Below, piece by piece: positions 62,297 through 64,000 of a DNA stretch of 64,000 bases. The stretch spans positions 806,001 through 870,000 of the forward strand of contig NZ_JADDXU010000003.1 of NCBI RefSeq assembly GCF_015163075.1, given 5' to 3'. The number at the start of each line of letters is the position of its first letter. The stretch's first letter is position 1. This stretch comes from Streptomyces justiciae. GTDB taxonomy: Bacteria; Actinomycetota; Actinomycetes; Streptomycetales; Streptomycetaceae. The notes beneath the pieces are model-generated. The model did no database searches, was not told the origin of the DNA, and saw nothing but the letters and a program-made list of their open reading frames with translations. The position numbers and the translations under genes were made by a program.

Positions 62297-64000
62297 GTGC
62301 GGTACAGAATTCTGGGTGTCACCCAGGCAGAGGACGACCACGGCACCGTCGTACCCCTGGGCGGCCCCCGAGTCCGAGCCCTGCTCACCGCCCTCGCCCT
62401 CCGCCCCGGCCACCCCCTCGCCCCCGACACCCTCATCGACGACATCTGGGCCGACGACCCGCCCCAGGACGCCAACGCGGCGCTCCAGGCCCTCGTGGGC
62501 CGCCTGCGCCGCGCCATCGGCAGGACGACGATCGTCTCGACCCCCGGCGGCTACCGCCTCGAAGCGACCAGGACGGACGTCGACCTCTTCGTCTTCGAAC
62601 ACCTCGTGCACCAGGGCACCGAGGCCCTCCGCACAGGCGACCCCGGCGCCGCCGCCCGCGCCTTGGACGAGGCCCTCGCCCTGTGGCACGGCCCGGCCCT
62701 CGCCGACCTCCCCGACCGCACCGCCGCGACCCGCCCGGAGACGCTCCGCCTGGAGGCGACCAGAACCCGCGCGGAGGCGTCCCTGCGCCTCGGCCGCGCC
62801 CAGGACGCCGTACCGGAGCTGACAGAGCTGACCGCGGCCCATCCGTACGACGAGAAGCTGCACGCCCTCCTCGTCCGCGCCCTGCGCGACACCGGCCGCC
62901 CGGCCGACGCCCTGGCCGCGTACGAGACGGCCCGCCGCGCCCTGTCCGAGGGCCTCGGCACCGACCCGGGCCCGGAACTCCGAGCACTGCACGCCGAACT
63001 CCTGGCCCCGCCACCCCCGACAGCCGGGCCGGTCCCGCCACCCCCGACACCTGGGCCGATCCCGCCACCGTCCCACCCCACCCGCACCGGCAACATCCGT
63101 CCGCGCCTCAACTCTTTCGTGGGCCGGGAACCCGAACTCGACGCCATCCGTTCCGAATTGCACAGGGCCCGGCTCGTCACCCTCACCGGACCGGGAGGCT
63201 CTGGAAAGACCCGTCTCGCCGAGGAAGCCGCCGCCGGGCTGCCGCAGGCGTGGCTGGTCGAACTGGCACCGCTGGACCGCCCGGAGGCGGTGCCTGGCGC
63301 GGTGGTCAGCGCTCTCGGTCTGCGGCAGACCGTGCTGATGGCCACCGAGCTGTCCACCCCGCAGGAGGACCCGCTCACCCTGCTCGTCGAGTACTGCGCC
63401 CCGCGCAGCCAACTCCTGATCCTTGACAACTGCGAACATGTGATCGAGGCGACGGCCCACCTCGCCGAAACCCTCCTCACCCACTGCCCGGGGCTCACGA
63501 TCCTCGCGACCAGCCGTGAACCCCTCGGCGTCCCCGGCGAGTCCGTGCGCCCGGTCGAGCCCCTCCTCCCCGACCAGGCCCACCGGCTCTTCACGGAGCG
63601 CGCGACGGCCGTCCGCCCGGACGCGGCGGACCTCGTCCTCCGCGACTCCGCCGCCGTGGCGGAGATCTGCCGCCGCCTCGACGGACTGCCGCTCGCCATC
63701 GAGCTGGCGGCGGCCCGCCTGCGGCTGCTCACGCCCCGGCAGATCGCCGACCGCCTCGACGACCGCTTCCGCCTCCTCACCTCCGGCAGTCGCACAGTCC
63801 TGCCCCGCCAGCAGACCCTGCGCGCGGTCGTCGACTGGTCCTGGGACCTGCTCGACGAGCGGGAGCGGACGGTGCTGCGCGAGGCGTCGGTGTTCGCGGG
63901 CGGCTGGGACCTCGCCGCCGCGGAGGCCGTGTGCACCGGCCCCGCCGCCGAGCTGATCGGGGCGCTCGTCGACAAGTCCCTGATCGTGGCGGCCCCGTCC
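62297..64000 (+). CDS. AfsR/SARP-like regulator (BTAD plus NB-ARC), right end cut by the window
   Basis: 568 codons are visible with no stop before the window edge. Residues 1-90 form an OmpR-type winged helix (VRALLTALALRPGHPLAPDT; LIDDIWADDPPQDANAALQA). A bacterial transcriptional activation domain follows (LFVFEHLVHQGTEALRTGDP; LHALLVRALRDTGRPADALA). After a Pro-rich linker comes an NB-ARC ATPase: LVTLTGPGGSGKTRLAEE (P-loop), LLILDNCEHVIE (Walker B), ILATSREPLGVPGE, and RLDGLPLAIELAAARLRLL. Such proteins activate secondary-metabolite genes; a TPR domain probably follows outside the window. Confidence 0.93.
   Translation, partial: MRYRILGVTQAEDDHGTVVPLGGPRVRALLTALALRPGHPLAPDTLIDDIWADDPPQDANAALQALVGRLRRAIGRTTIVSTPGGYRLEATRTDVDLFVFEHLVHQGTEALRTGDPGAAARALDEALALWHGPALADLPDRTAATRPETLRLEATRTRAEASLRLGRAQDAVPELTELTAAHPYDEKLHALLVRALRDTGRPADALAAYETARRALSEGLGTDPGPELRALHAELLAPPPPTAGPVPPPPTPGPIPPPSHPTRTGNIRPRLNSFVGREPELDAIRSELHRARLVTLTGPGGSGKTRLAEEAAAGLPQAWLVELAPLDRPEAVPGAVVSALGLRQTVLMATELSTPQEDPLTLLVEYCAPRSQLLILDNCEHVIEATAHLAETLLTHCPGLTILATSREPLGVPGESVRPVEPLLPDQAHRLFTERATAVRPDAADLVLRDSAAVAEICRRLDGLPLAIELAAARLRLLTPRQIADRLDDRFRLLTSGSRTVLPRQQTLRAVVDWSWDLLDERERTVLREASVFAGGWDLAAAEAVCTGPAAELIGALVDKSLIVAAPS

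Overview
The window is a stretch of chromosome from a high-GC actinomycete, almost certainly a Streptomyces. The signs are strong G/C bias at third codon positions, frequent GTG starts, GGAGG-type ribosome sites, a BldC developmental regulator, an Lsr2-like protein, DUF3073, valine dehydrogenase and a NsdA-like sporulation protein. From memory, the gene order resembles the Streptomyces coelicolor core region around SCO4068-SCO4116; I could not check this here.

Region 1 (1-21.6 kb) is a dispersed purine pathway. It holds purD (partial), purC, the coupled purS-purQ-purL set, purF and purM. Between them lie a degenerate M48-like membrane protein, an N,N-dimethylformamidase-like protein, a four-gene ABC transporter/two-component operon, two ordinary tRNA-Gly(GCC) genes and an abnormal tRNA-Gly(UCC), an Lsr2-like DNA-binding protein, an MFS/TetR pair, a maleylpyruvate-isomerase-fold protein and a double-META lipoprotein.

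Region 2 (21.6-41.5 kb) holds DUF3073, vdh, bldC, a small DUF6274-like protein, hrpA, a stand-alone tnpB, tRNA genes (Asp, then Glu-Asp-Phe), a metallophosphoesterase, a zincin-like metallopeptidase, a disordered lipoprotein, a DEAD-box helicase with a long Arg/Asp/Gly repeat tail, a secreted beta-propeller-like protein, an amino-acid permease and tRNA-Lys.

Region 3 (41.5-51 kb) is more accessory. It has a TetR regulator facing an MpaB-type oxygenase across two palindromic operators, an FMN reductase coupled to a leucine-rich-repeat protein, a 5'-truncated acetyltransferase, and a histidine kinase/response regulator pair. A small flavin-type locus follows: GTP cyclohydrolase II, a MarR regulator, and a RibD-like enzyme with its two domains in reversed order. 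Three related palindromes link these genes. An alginate-lyase-like lipoprotein and the initiator tRNA come next.

Region 4 (51-64 kb) holds an M23 cell-wall peptidase behind a ydaO-type (c-di-AMP) riboswitch, an aldo/keto reductase, a PrsW-type protease, trmB, an L-2-hydroxyglutarate oxidase, a NsdA-like regulator, an asparagine-synthetase/macrolactam-cyclase-like protein with a broken ATP loop, a 93-bp tandem repeat array, and the start of an AfsR-like BTAD/NB-ARC regulator that runs off the window.

The observations most worth a second look are the tRNA-Gly(UCC) lacking both elbow-forming elements, the MarR/GCHII/reversed-RibD locus with shared operators, the degenerate cyclase-like protein, the orphan TnpB, and the in-frame 93-bp repeat.
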